A stretch of DNA of 64,000 bases from Apoderus coryli (Eukaryota > Arthropoda > Insecta > Coleoptera > Attelabidae), in the NCBI GenBank assembly GCA_911728435.2, contig OU452208.1, forward strand, positions 5,704,001-5,768,000. Reading direction: 5' to 3'. The notes beneath the pieces were generated by a model. The model was not told the origin of the DNA, made no database searches, and worked only from the letters and a program-made list of their open reading frames with translations. The translations under genes and the position numbers were made by a program. Shown here in pieces: positions 1-10,799 of this stretch (position 1 is its first letter; each line of letters starts with the position of its first letter).

Positions 1-3000
1 CTCCGAAACTATTGACCCTGCCATATCGGGCTTTCAGAGTGGGTTAGATAACAATGTGGACAATAAAACGTACATACTCGCTATCACTTACAGGCCGGCG
101 CAGGGGCGTACTAAAGCTTTAAAAGATAGCAGCCAAAACCCTCCTGATGGTGAAAAATTAATAACTCCGAAACTGTAGAGCCTGCCATATCGGACTTTCA
201 GAGTATGTTAGATAACAACATGGGCAATATAACGTATATACCCACTATCACTTACAGGCCGTCGCAGGGGCGTACTAAAGCTTTAAAAGATAGCAGCCAA
301 AACCCTCCTGATGGTGAAAAATTAATAACTCCGAAACTGTAGAGCCTGCCATATCGGACTTTCAGAGTATGTTAGATAACAACATGGGCAATATAACGTA
401 TATACCCACTATCACTTACAGGCCGTCGCAGGGGCGTACAAAAGCTTTAAAAGATAGCAGCCAAAACCCTCCTGATGGTGAAAAATTAATAACTCCGAAA
501 CTGTAGAGCCTGCCATATCGGGCTTTCAGAGTATGTTAGGTAACAACATGGGCAATATAACGTATATACCCACTATCACTTACAGGCCGTCGCAAGGGCG
601 TACTAAAGCTTTAAAAGATAGCAGCCAAAACCCTCCTGATGGTGAAAAATTAATAACTCCGAAACTATTGAGCCTGCCATATCGGGCTTTCAGAGTATGT
701 TAGATAACAACATGGGCAATACGTATATACCCACTATCACTTACAGGCCGTCGCAGGGGCGTACTAAAGCTTTAAAAGATAGCAGCCAAAACCCTCCTGA
801 TGGTAAAAAATTAATAACTCCGAAACTATTGATCCTGCCATATCGGGCTTTCAGAGTAGGTTAGATAACAACATGGGCAATATAACGTATATACTCACTA
901 TCACTTACAGGCCATCGCAGGGGCGTACTAAAGCTTTAAAAGATAGCAGCCAAAACCCTCCTGATGGTGAAAAATTAATAACTCCGAAACTATTGAGCCT
1001 GCCATATCGGGCTTTCAGAGTGAATTAGATAACACCATGGGCAATAAAACGTACATACTCACTATCACTTCCAGGCCGTCGCAGGGGCGTACTAAAGCTT
1101 TAAAAGATAGCAGCCAAAACCCTCCTGATGGTGAAAAATTAATAACTCCGAAACTATTGACCCTGCCATATCGGGCTTTCAGAGTGGGTTAGATAACAAT
1201 GTGGACAATAAAACGTACATACTCGCTATCACTTACAGGCCGTCGCAGGGGCGTACTAAAGCTTTAAAAGATAGCAGCCAAAACCCTCCTGATGGTGAAA
1301 AATTAATAACTCCGAAACTGTAGAGCCTGCCATATCGGACTTTCAGAGTATGTTAGATAACAACATGGGCAATATAACGTATATACCCACTATCACTTAC
1401 AGGCCGTCGCAGGGGCGTACTAAAGCTTTAAAAGATAGCAGCCAAAACCCTCCTGATGGTGAAAAATTAATAACTCCGAAACTGTAGAGCCTGCCATATC
1501 GGACTTTCAGAGTATGTTAGGTAACAACATGGGCAATATAACGTATATACCCACTATCACTTACAGGCCGTCGCAAGGGCGTACTAAAGCTTTAAAAGAT
1601 AGCAGCCAAAACCCTCCTGATGGTGAAAAATTAATAACTCCGAAACTATTGAGCCTGCCATATCGGGCTTTCAGAGTATGTTAGATAACAACATGGGCAA
1701 TACGTATATACCCACTATCACTTACAGGCCGTCGCAGGGGCGTACTAAAGCTTTAAAAGATAGCAGCCAAAACCCTCCTGATGGTAAAAAATTAATAACT
1801 CCGAAACTATTGATCCTGCCATATCGGGCTTTCAGAGTAGGTTAGATAACAACATGGGCAATATAACGTATATACTCACTATCACTTACAGGCCATCGCA
1901 GGGGCGTACTAAAGCTTTAAAAGATAGCAGCCAAAACCCTCCTGATGGTGAAAAATTAATAACTCCGAAACTATTGAGCCTGCCATATCGGGCTTTCAGA
2001 ATGGGTTAGATAACAACATGGGCAATATAACGTATATACTCACTATCACTTACAGGCCGTCGCAGGGGCGTACTAAAGCTTTAAAAGATAGCAGCCAAAA
2101 CCCTCCTGATGGTGAAAAATTAATAACTCCGAAACTATTGACCCTGCCATATCGGGCTTTCAGAGTGGGTTAGATAACAACATGGGCAATAAAACGTACA
2201 TACTCACTATCACTTACAGGCCGTCGCAGGGGCGTACTAAAGCTTTAAAAGATAGCAGCCAAAACCCTCCTGATGGTGAAAAATTAATAACTCCGAAACT
2301 ATTGAGCCTGCCATATCGGGCTTTCAGAGTATGTTAGATAACAACATGGGCAATACGTATATACCCACTATCACTTACAGGCCGTCGCAGGGGCGTACTA
2401 AAGCTTTAAAAGATAGCAGCCAAAACCCTCCTGATGGTAAAAAATTAATAACTCCGAAACTATTGATCCTGCCATATCGGGCTTTCAGAGTAGGTTAGAT
2501 AACAACATGGGCAATATAACGTATATACTCACTATCACTTACAGGCCATCGCAGGGGCGTACTAAAGCTTTAAAAGATAGCAGCCAAAACCCTCCTGATG
2601 GTGAAAAATTAATAACTCCGAAACTATTGACCCTGCCATATCGGGCTTTCAGAGTGGGTTAGATAACAACATGGGCAATAAAACGTACATACTCACTATC
2701 ACTTACAGGCCGTCGCAGGGGCGTACTAAAGCTTTAAAAGATAGCAGCCAAAACCCTCCTGATGGTAAAAAATTAATAACTCCGAAACTATTGAGCCTGC
2801 CATATCGGGCTTTCAGAATGGGTTAGATAACAACATGGGCAATATAACGTATATACTCACTATCACTTACAGGCCGTCGCAGGGGCGTACTAAAGCTTTA
2901 AAAGATAGCAGCCAAAACCCTCCTGATGGTGAAAAATTAATAACTCCGAAACTATTGACCCTGCCATATCGGGCTTTCGGAGTGGGTTAGATAACAACAT

Positions 3001-3400
3001 GGGCAATAAAACGTACATACTCACTATCACTTACAGGCCGTCGCAGGGGCGTACTAAAGCTTTAAAAGATAGCAGCCAAAACCATCCTGATGGTGAAAAA
3101 TTATTAACTCCGAAACTATTGAGCCTGCCATATCGGGCTTTCAGATTGGGTTAGATAACAACATGGGCAATATAACGTATATACTCACTATCACTTACAG
3201 GCCGTCGCAGGGGCGTACTAAAGCTTTAAAAGATAGCAGCCAAAACCATCCTGATGGTGAAAAATTATTAACTCCGAAACTATTGAGCCTGCCATATCGG
3301 GCTTTCAGAGTGGGTTAGATAACAACATGGGCAATAAAACGTACATACTCACTATCACTTACAGGCCGTCGCAGGGGCGTACTAAAGCTTTAAAAGATAG
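1..3400 (+). repeat. 164-bp satellite array, forward arm
   Basis: Head-to-tail monomers start at 1, 165, 329, 493, 657, 818, 982 and 1146, so the period is 164 bp, with a 161-bp variant that lacks three bases in the CAATATAACG stretch (reads CAATACG). Nearly every unit keeps an AAGCTT (HindIII) site followed by a GATAGCAGCC box. Variants recur in order: the GTGGACAATAAAACG type at 1 returns at 1146 (1,145 bp, seven units), followed again by the CTGTAGAGCC types, the short type and the CCATCGC type, so the array has a higher-order structure with unit gains and losses. No ORF of note. It starts before the window. Confidence 0.97.
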
Positions 3401-6155
3401 TGAGTATATACGTTATATTGCCCATGTTGTTATCTAACCTACTCTGAAAGCCCGATATGGCAGGATCAATAGTTTCGGAGTTATTAATTTTTTACCATCA
3501 GGAGGGTTTTGGCTGCTATCTTTTAAAGCTTTAGTACGCCCCTGCGACGGCCTGGAAGTGATAGTGAGTATGTACGTTTTATTGCCCATGGTGTTATCTA
3601 ATTCACTCTGAAAGCCCGATATGGCAGGCTCAATAGTTTCGGAGTTATTAATTTTTCACCATCAGGAGGGTTTTGGCTGCTATCTTTTAAAGCTTTAGTA
3701 CGCCCCTGCGATGGCCTGTAAGTGATAGTGAGTATATACGTTATATTGCCCATGTTGTTATCTAACCTACTCTGAAAGCCCGATATGGCAGGATCAATAG
3801 TTTCGGAGTTATTAATTTTTTACCATCAGGAGGGTTTTGGCTGCTATCTTTTAAAGCTTTAGTACGCCCCTGCGACGGCCTGTAAGTGATAGTGGGTATA
3901 TACGTATTGCCCATGTTGTTATCTAACATACTCTGAAAGCCCGATATGGCAGGCTCAATAGTTTCGGAGTTATTAATTTTTCACTATCAGGAGGGTTTTG
4001 GCTGCTATCTTTTAAAGCTTTAGTACGCCCCTGCGACGGCCTGTAAGTGATAGTGAGTATATACGTTATATTGCCCATGTTGTTATCTAACCCATTCTGA
4101 AAGCCCGATATGGCAGGCTCAATAGTTTCGGAGTTATTAATTTTTTACCATCAGGAGGGTTTTGGCTGCTATCTTTTAAAGCTTTAGTACGCCCCTGCGA
4201 CGGCCTGTAAGTGATAGTGAGTATGTACGTTTTATTGCCCATGTTGTTATCTAACCCACTTTGAAAGCCCGATATGGCAGGGTCAATAGTTTCGGAGTTA
4301 TTAATTTTTTACCATCAGGAGGGTTTTGGCTGCTATCTTTTAAAGCTTTAGTACGCCCCTGCGACGGCCTGTAAGTGATAGTGGGTATATACGTATTGCC
4401 CATGTTGTTATCTAACATACTCTGAAAGCCCGATATGGCAGGCTCAATAGTTTCGGAGTTATTAATTTTTCACCATCAGGAGGGTTTTGGCTGCTATCTT
4501 TTAAAGCTTTAGTACGCCCCTGCGACGGCCTGTAAGTGATAGTGGGTATATACGTTATATTGCCCATGTTGTTACCTAACATACTCTGAAAGTCCGATAT
4601 GGCAGGCTCTACAGTTTCGGAGTTATTAATTTTTCACCATCAGGAGGGTTTTGGCTGCTATCTTTTAAAGCTTTAGTACGCCCCTGCGACGGCCTGTAAG
4701 TGATAGTGGGTATATACGTTATATTGCCCATATTGTTATCTAACATACTCTGAAAGTCCGATATGGCAGGCTCTACAGTTTCGGAGTTATTAATTTTTCA
4801 CCATCAGGAGGGTTTTGGCTGCTATCTTTTAAAGCTTTAGTACGCCCCTGCGACGGCCTGTAAGTGATAGTGAGTATGTACGTTTTATTGTCCATATTGT
4901 TATCTGACCCACTCTGAAAGCCCGATATGGCAGGGTCAATAGTTTCGGAGTTATTAATTTTTCACCATCAGGAGGGTTTTGGCTGCTATCTTTTAAAGCT
5001 TTAGTACGCCCCTGCGACGGCCTGGAAGTGATAGTGAGTATGTACGTTTTATTGCTTATGGTGTTATCTAATCCACTCTGAAAGCCCGATATGGTAGGGT
5101 CAATAGTTTCGGAGTTATTAATTTTTCACCGTCAGGAGGGTTTTGGCTGCTATCTTTTAAAGCTTTAGTACGCCCCTGCGACGGCCTGTAAGTGATAGTG
5201 AGTATATACGTTATATTGCCCATGTTGTTATCTAACCCACTCTGAAAGCCCGATATGGCAGGCTCAATAGTTTCGGAATTATTAATTTTTCACCATCAGG
5301 AGGGTTTTGGCTGCTATCTTTTAAAGCTTTAGTACGCCCCTGCGACGGCCTGTAAGTGATAGTGAGTATATACGTTATATTGCCCATGTTGTTATCTAAC
5401 CCACTCTGAAAGCCCGATATGGCAGGCTCAATAGTTTCGGAGTTATTAATTTTTCACCGTCAGGAGGGTTTTGGCTGCTATCTTTTAAAGCTTTAGTTCG
5501 CCCCTGCGACGGCCTGTAAGTCATAGTGAGTATATACGTTATATTGCCCATGTTGTTATCTAACATACTCTGAAAGCCCGATATGGCAGGCTCAATAGTT
5601 TCGGAGTTATTAATTTTTCACCATCAGGAGGGTTTTGGCTGCTATCTTTTAAAGCTTTAGTACGCCCCTGCGACGGCCTGTAAGTGATAGTGAGTATATA
5701 CGTTATATTGCCCATGTTGTTATCTAACCCACTCTGAAAGCCCGATATGGCAGGCTCAATAGTTTCGGAGTTATTAATTTTTCACCATCAGGAGGGTTTT
5801 GGCTGCTATCTTTTAAAGCTTTAGTACGCCCCTGCGACGGCCTGTAAGTGATAGTGAGTATATACGTTATATTGCCCATGTTGTTATCTAACCCACTCTG
5901 AATGCCCGATATGGCAGGCTCAATAGTTTCGGAGTAATTAATTTTTCACCATCAGGAGGGTTTTGGCTGCAATCTTTTAAAGCTTTAGTACGCCCCTGCG
6001 ACGGCCTGTAAGTGATAATGAGTATATACGTTATATTGCCCATGTTGTTATCTAACACACTCTGAATGCCCGATATGGCAGGGTCAATAGTTTCGGAGTT
6101 ATTAAGTTTTCCCCACTAGGACGGTTTTGGCTGCTATCTTTTAACGCCCTATTAC
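3396..6155 (-). repeat. 164-bp satellite array, inverted arm
   Basis: The same satellite continues in reverse complement to about 6155, where the last unit decays (TTAAGTTTTCCCC, ACTAGGACGG). The switch happens inside the pentamer GATAG at 3396-3400, which occurs at two different places in the monomer, so the junction is not a symmetric palindrome. Read on the minus strand, the order GTGGGTCAGATAAC type (about 4860-5030), CTGTAGAGCC types (4560-4780), short CAATACG type (about 4390) matches the order at 1146-1800 in the forward arm. Confidence 0.97.
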
Positions 6156-6502
6156 GTCACTTCCACTAATTTTTAGTTAAATTATTGTACTAATGCAAAT
6201 GGGTACGTAATTTGTTACCCAATACTGTTTTGCTTAAATTAAAATATATTTTTTCACCATCCACCTTCAAACTGTCTTTTGGTCCAATATTTTGCAAAAT
6301 ATTAACTTCATTATTAATTTTATGAATTATTTTTTAAATAAGTTATTTGTCTGTAAATTATATGTTTATTACCACGTGGCAAGTTGTTCGTGCCCGTCAT
6401 GAGCGCTGGCTCGATACGATGTGCGCGCGCATATAGTGCGAGGCTACTGGCGTTCGTGCTTGTTCGGATATTTTGGCTGCTATCTTTAGCTGCTATTTTC
6501 AC

Positions 6503-6661
6503 ACCGGTATTGAATTCACCATGCCATCGATAAACACCGATCCTTGATGGAGCTTCATCGCCAAAAATTGAATTAAGTTCATCCATGCACTGTTGCTATG
6601 TTAATCCACGTCGAAAGTTGTAAAAAATAATCGCACGTAAATGTTCACGATTTAATTCCAT
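6503..6661 (-). pseudogene. mariner transposase N-terminal relic
   Basis: The minus strand from ATG at 6661 reads MELNREHLRAIIFYNF, RRGLT, stop, QQCMDELNSIFGDEAPSR and then VYRWHGEF, the paired helix-turn-helix start of a mariner-family transposase. One in-frame TAG lies at codon 22 where the family has Gln. After GEFNTG (6503) mariner similarity stops, and the sequence contains a 17-bp match (6471-6487) to the satellite (TTTTGGCTGCTATCTTT). No catalytic domain remains. The upstream strand to about 6850 probably holds the rest of the 5' end, but I could not place the inverted repeat. Confidence 0.75.
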
Positions 6662-7390
6662 TTTTGGGCCGAGATGAATCTTTTAAGTTACTGTAAACAA
6701 CACAAATAGCGCTCGTATGTCAAAACGTTCTGAGTACGTATAACCTCAAAAATGTCCAACCTTACGATAGAGCTGTCAGTTGCCAGATTGCAACACCAGG
6801 ATTGCCAAATCTCGAAATATAAAAGGCAACCCTCGTACAAGGTGGTTTTTTTTTAATTAACCCATCAAAGGCGGAATTATTTTTTTCTTGAAATTTTGAT
6901 GTTAAAAACTAGCTCTTGCGTTGATAAATCTAAGGAAATAGATCTATCGAAGTAAATTATTTAAATTATTATTACTTTTCTAGAAATCGTATGCGCCAGT
7001 CTCTATAATGTAGTGTTGTGTTTTAAGGAATTAAATGGATTTATTTTTGTTCATTTATTAAACGCGTTACATTAGAAATAGTATATCGTGCAACGAAGAT
7101 GAAACGACATATATTTCCTACGAGTATGATCGTTTGTTGCTGCAAATCACACGAGTAGGAAATTGTCATTTCATGTGAGTTTCACACTATACTTTTTCTA
7201 CTACTGTTTTAATGCTTTTAAATAAATTAAACATCATAATTTTTAGGAAAATATTTGTTTTTCGAAACTTACCCCTGTTGGCGTATAAGCCTAAATACGA
7301 TAAGTTAAAAGTATTAAATTGACTAAGTGGTAAGGCACAAATAAAACAACGTCTACTCCACCAAACTTTTTTTATATTTGTTCGCAATCA
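6662..7390. other. spacer, no gene seen
   Basis: AT-rich sequence after the mariner relic. Small frames such as 7187-7387 (minus) show no family I recognise and no codon structure. Nothing further supported. Confidence 0.5.
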
Positions 7391-7396
7391 GCTTGC

Positions 7397-7445
7397 GGCG
7401 CCAGACATGTTTCGGAAAACTAAGTTTCCATCATCAGTGGCCCAG
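7397..7445 (-). ncRNA. candidate type I hammerhead ribozyme
   Basis: On the minus strand the parts occur in order: stem I 5' side GGCCA (rc of 7438-7442), core CTGATGA (rc of 7431-7437), a stem II that pairs GGAAA with TTTCC, core GAAA (rc of 7410-7413), a tiny stem III C-AT-G, cleavage triplet GTC (rc of 7404-7406), then stem I 3' side TGGCGCC (rc of 7397-7403). TGGC pairs with GCCA directly at the core. One extra T sits between CTGATGA and stem II. Very short stem III is the style described for hammerheads of Penelope-like retroelements and related repeats. No Penelope reverse transcriptase was found beside it. Confidence 0.55.
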
Positions 7446-7630
7446 TATACATAGTTACGCAGTCATGTTAAGTACAAGTCAAACACAGTATGGCATGGAT
7501 TATTTAAAGGTCTATATACAAACTGAAAGTGTTATAGCTCTTAGACATGAGAATATTGTAAATGATTATGTAAAAACTTACCAATTAGTGGAAGTTATTG
7601 AAATAAAATGTTATAAAATTAAAACAGTTT

Positions 7631-7885
7631 GCCAGTGAGCAGTGGAGGAGATCTTTCATAATTCCGTATCTGGATTCATTGGTAATGTCTTTAGGACAGC
7701 GATTCTCTAATGAAAATCTGCCAGCCTAGGAGTTGCTTCCATTACACCCTAATATATTTCTTGCTTTAAAAAAGTGCTCCAAATTTCCCTTGCGCAACCT
7801 TGCACTACCTGCACAACAGAAAGATCATTCCAGCATCTTGCTTGGGGTAAAATCTTGGTTACCGTCAACAATATTGGACTTTGCA
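7631..7885 (+). pseudogene. hAT-like (ZMYM1/DUF4371 type) transposase fragment
   Basis: One plus-strand frame reads SEQWRRSFIIPYLDSLVMSL, then GQRFSNENLPA, a stop, [17 protein letters not shown] and on to [11 protein letters not shown] before a stop. The pattern 'YYRxSxxIPxLDxLxxxLxxRF' is typical of the RNase-H-fold region of hAT-derived proteins annotated as ZMYM1-like or 52-kDa repressor-like. One internal TAG and no flanking domains, so it is a relic. Assignment rests on motif memory, not on a search. It abuts the RpS23 pseudogene. Confidence 0.45.
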
Positions 7886-7887
7886 TG

Positions 7888-8270
7888 ATGAGCGTCCATC
7901 GAAAAAGAGCGAGAAAACATGTAAACCATCGCAAAGACCAACGATGGGCTGACAAAGATTATAAAAAATCACATTTGGGTATTAGATGAAAGGCCAATAT
8001 TTTTGGATGTGCTTCTCACGCTAAAGGAATCGTTCTTGAAAAATTTGGTCTTGAAGCCAAATTCCGCTATTAGAAAGTGTGTCAGGGTACAGTTAATTAA
8101 AAATGGAAAGAAAATTACACCGTTCCTACCAAGAGACGGTTGCCTAAATTACATTGAAGAAAACGATTGTCGCAGGTTTTGGTCGTAAAGGTCATGCCGT
8201 AGAAGATATTCCTGGTGGTTAGATTTAAGGTTGTAAAGTTGCTAATGTATCACTTTTAGCATTATACAAA
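7888..8270 (+). pseudogene. ribosomal protein S23 (uS12) processed pseudogene
   Basis: Reading through two or more frameshifts gives [20 protein letters not shown], a stop after [24 protein letters not shown], then [50 protein letters not shown] and finally VSLLALYK at about 8250. This is RpS23 of the small ribosomal subunit (about 143 aa) nearly end to end and without introns, so a retro-copy. The N-terminal dozen residues do not match, and the tail after ALYK is lost. An AATAAA-like signal (AAATAAATA) lies at about 8305; no poly(A) tract is evident. Confidence 0.93.
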
Positions 8271-8310
8271 GGAATCATAATTCAATGTTGTTTTTTATTA
8301 TAAATAAATA

Positions 8311-8860
8311 CTTATGGCCTGGACGATCCCCGGATTTAAACGCATTGGATTCATGTGAGGCCACCTGAAGTCCTTAGGTTACGCTACTCTGTTGAAAATG
8401 TGGATAACCTACGGAATTGCTGGGTGTTATTCGATTAGAAACGACCCTGGTAGTTTTGAGAGTGCGCCAGTCAATGAGGACAAGATGGGATTCATGTTGA
8501 AAGATGTTTTAAATTTTTATCCCGTAACAGAAGCACCATATAAAAAAAACAAGAGATAAAAAAGTTGTAGTTTTAGTTTCTTTATCTCAAGATAATCTCG
8601 AAATTAAATTAAAGTCAGTAGCGTACATATTTTTTGTTAATAATGTTTATTAAGTTGCCCGCCTAAAGCCACTCGACTAATTTTGATGTAGTTAGGGACA
8701 TATAACCTCCCTGTTTCAAGCAACAAAGAAATCGGTAAGGAGATATTTGACGTAATTAAAAAAAATGGTATTTACAAAAAAACTTTAACACCTTGTACCT
8801 TGAAAACAATGCTTTTCCAGACGTATGTTTATGAGAACTTTTTTTTTCATAAAATGACCT
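8311..8860 (+). pseudogene. old DD41D transposon 3' end (transposase C-terminus and right repeat)
   Basis: At 8311 the plus strand reads WPGRSPDLNALDS, the third catalytic-Asp motif of the same family as the intact gene at 25941-27014 (WPPRSPDLNSLDFF). After a frameshift YSVENVDNLRN resembles its YTTPIETVEELRN, and RVRQSM follows. At 8788-8856 a degenerate right inverted repeat matches that element (TTTAACACCTTGTACC and TGAGAACTTTTTTTTTC against TTTAACACCCTGTATC and TGAACTTTTTTTCTTA). The N-terminal half is missing or was replaced. Confidence 0.7.
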
Positions 8861-9248
8861 GAGAAATCACCCGTGTAGTCCACTAAAATCAGCCATTAAA
8901 ATCATTAGGTTGGGTGTTTTTAGGTAATGGAAGCACTTTAGATATTTTTCATGCAGCGGGAAAACTGTTGTCTATAGTATACAAGAGTATATAATATGAG
9001 TTATGAAAGTCAGAATACGTGGACAACATAATAACAGCATTTTGCATTGCATTTGTTTTATTTCCATCACGGAATGTTTTATTAGGTCATCCAATAAGGC
9101 CGTAGGATGACATATAGATGGCGTTACTATAATTTTTTCCATATGATTTTTATTTAGTACTAACCTTCAAACGATACGTGTATAAATTTGACAACAATCT
9201 GACTATTGACTCGAGAGTTATAGCATTTTGTGTGAAGCAACGTGTGTT
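8861..9248. other. spacer
   Basis: AT-rich sequence between the old DD41D end and the mariner. It must contain the mariner 5' end (near 9080-9140), but I could not match an inverted repeat with the right side. Nothing else seen. Confidence 0.4.
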
Positions 9249-9662
9249 ATTGGAAAAAATGAATTTCGAGTTTTGATAAAGCATTGCTTTTTGATGACAA
9301 AAAATACAGTGGAAACCAAGCAATGGCTTGATAAACATTATCCGAGCTCTGCTCTATCGAGACCAATGGTAGAGAAGTGAATTGCTGAATTTAAACGTGG
9401 TCGTACCAGCACAAATGATGCAGAGCGCAGTGGACGCCCAAATGAGGCTGTTATTCTAGAAAACGTCAAAAAAAGTCACAAATTGGTTATGAACGATCGC
9501 AAATTGAAGGTGCACGAGCTAGCTGACATTGTAGAGATATCAGATGGTAGTGTTTTTACCAGTTTACACGAACATTTGGGTATGCGAAAGCTCTGTTAAA
9601 CAGCAATAAAATGGAATTCTGTCGGCGATATGTGACAATGGATGAAACATGGCTTCACTATT
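9249..9662 (+). pseudogene. mariner transposase, N-terminal half
   Basis: Frame from about 9249 reads KNEFRVLIKHCFLMTKNTVE, TKQWLDKHYPSSALSRP, stop, IAEFKRGRTSTNDAERSGRP, DRKLKVHELADIVEISDGS and LHEHLGMRKLC, then after a frameshift RYVTMDETWLHY with the first catalytic Asp. This is the HTH and start of the catalytic core of a DD34D mariner. Stops and frameshifts make it inactive. The gene breaks at 9657-9662 (ACTATT) by insertion of a non-LTR element and resumes at about 14022. Confidence 0.9.
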
Positions 9663-10432
9663 AATAATGATAATAATAAACGACTTTATTTGCAAAAACA
9701 AAAGTTTTACAAAATGGCGAAGTTTTAGCCTATGGCTATTTTTTAATAACTTAACCATAAAAAAAACATAACATATGAACCTAATTCCGGTATCTAACCA
9801 ATCAACATGAAGCAGAACAAAAAAAAAAGTATACTTATATAATCAATTAATACCTATGCACATCAATTCAATAATCAGCTTTATAGGTACAAATTACCAA
9901 TCAAGTAATTATGAATTAAACTAATACATCAATAATAGATATATAAATTAAACAAAGCATATAATATATATCCATACACATATTAAACATGAACTAAATT
10001 GTGGTTAAAGAAGAATTACATAACGCCCAACCAAACCAACATTGCTCCCCCAGATAAGTATCCTTTAACACACGACGCAGTTTATTTGGCATTAGGTCTT
10101 CAAGATCACAGCTCAAAGAATTGTAATGGAAAACTGCATTATAAGAGAATGATCTTTTAAATATTGCAGTTTTATGCTTGATCATGGTACGGGTATTTCG
10201 TTTCCTAATGTTGACTGAGTGGCTATCGTGTCTAAAAACCAACTTTTCTTTTAAATATGGAGGTGACGAGTTTTTCAGGACTCGACCTCGACCTTAAGCC
10301 ATTTTAAAGTTGTTGAATATGATCAAATTTGTGCAAACCGCACACAAAATGACAGCAATTATTCTGTATATGCTGCAGACGTTTCTTTGTAATCGCATCT
10401 AAACACGGATAGTAAACAATGTCGCAATATGA
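9663..10432 (-). mobile_element. non-LTR element X, 3' part
   Basis: The minus strand ends at 9663 in an AATAAAGTCGTTTATT tail with an ATT/ATA run, as in other non-LTR elements here. Going upstream, frames read FKRSFSYNAVFHYNSLS (about 10100-10170) and, at 10300-10430, CLDAITKKRLQHIQNNC and HFVCGLHKFDHI, the C-terminal region that follows the reverse-transcriptase core in Jockey/CR1-group elements. Stops are present. It lies within the split mariner, flanked on its outer side by ACTATT. Confidence 0.75.
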
Positions 10433-10799
10433 GAGCACCGGTAGCATTTATACATTCCGTACATGTATACGACACATAGCTTAATCCCATTGGTCCGATT
10501 TAAAATTTAGGCCAATAAACGTCAAGTGCTATATGCGCGTACGGAATGTAAGTCGGTGCCCTGCATACTTACGGCACAGCATTAATAATATTATACTGTG
10601 CTTACGGAATGTAATAATTGTTGCAGCAGAAAATTTTGTAAAGAGGAAACCTTGCATCGCGAGTTAGGCGTCAATTATTTTTTAAAACTATATTTTAAAG
10701 TAAGTGACAGTATTTTGCTATATTTTTAAAAGGGTGCGAATATGCTGTAATCCAAGTTTCGTTGAGCAAAGAAAATATACATTTTAGAGCAAAAACGTA
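10433..10799. other. unassigned filler with small inverted repeat
   Basis: Between element X and element Y. It holds ACATTCCGTAC at 10452-10462 and its exact reverse complement GTACGGAATGT at 10539-10549 (a 98-bp foldback), with a third near-copy TTACGGAATGT at 10602-10612. No coding frame recognised. Confidence 0.45.

Noticed and set aside
1..6155. CRISPR-like or IS-like repeats
   Set aside because: Units are contiguous 164-bp monomers without spacers, in an evidently insect context; it is a satellite.
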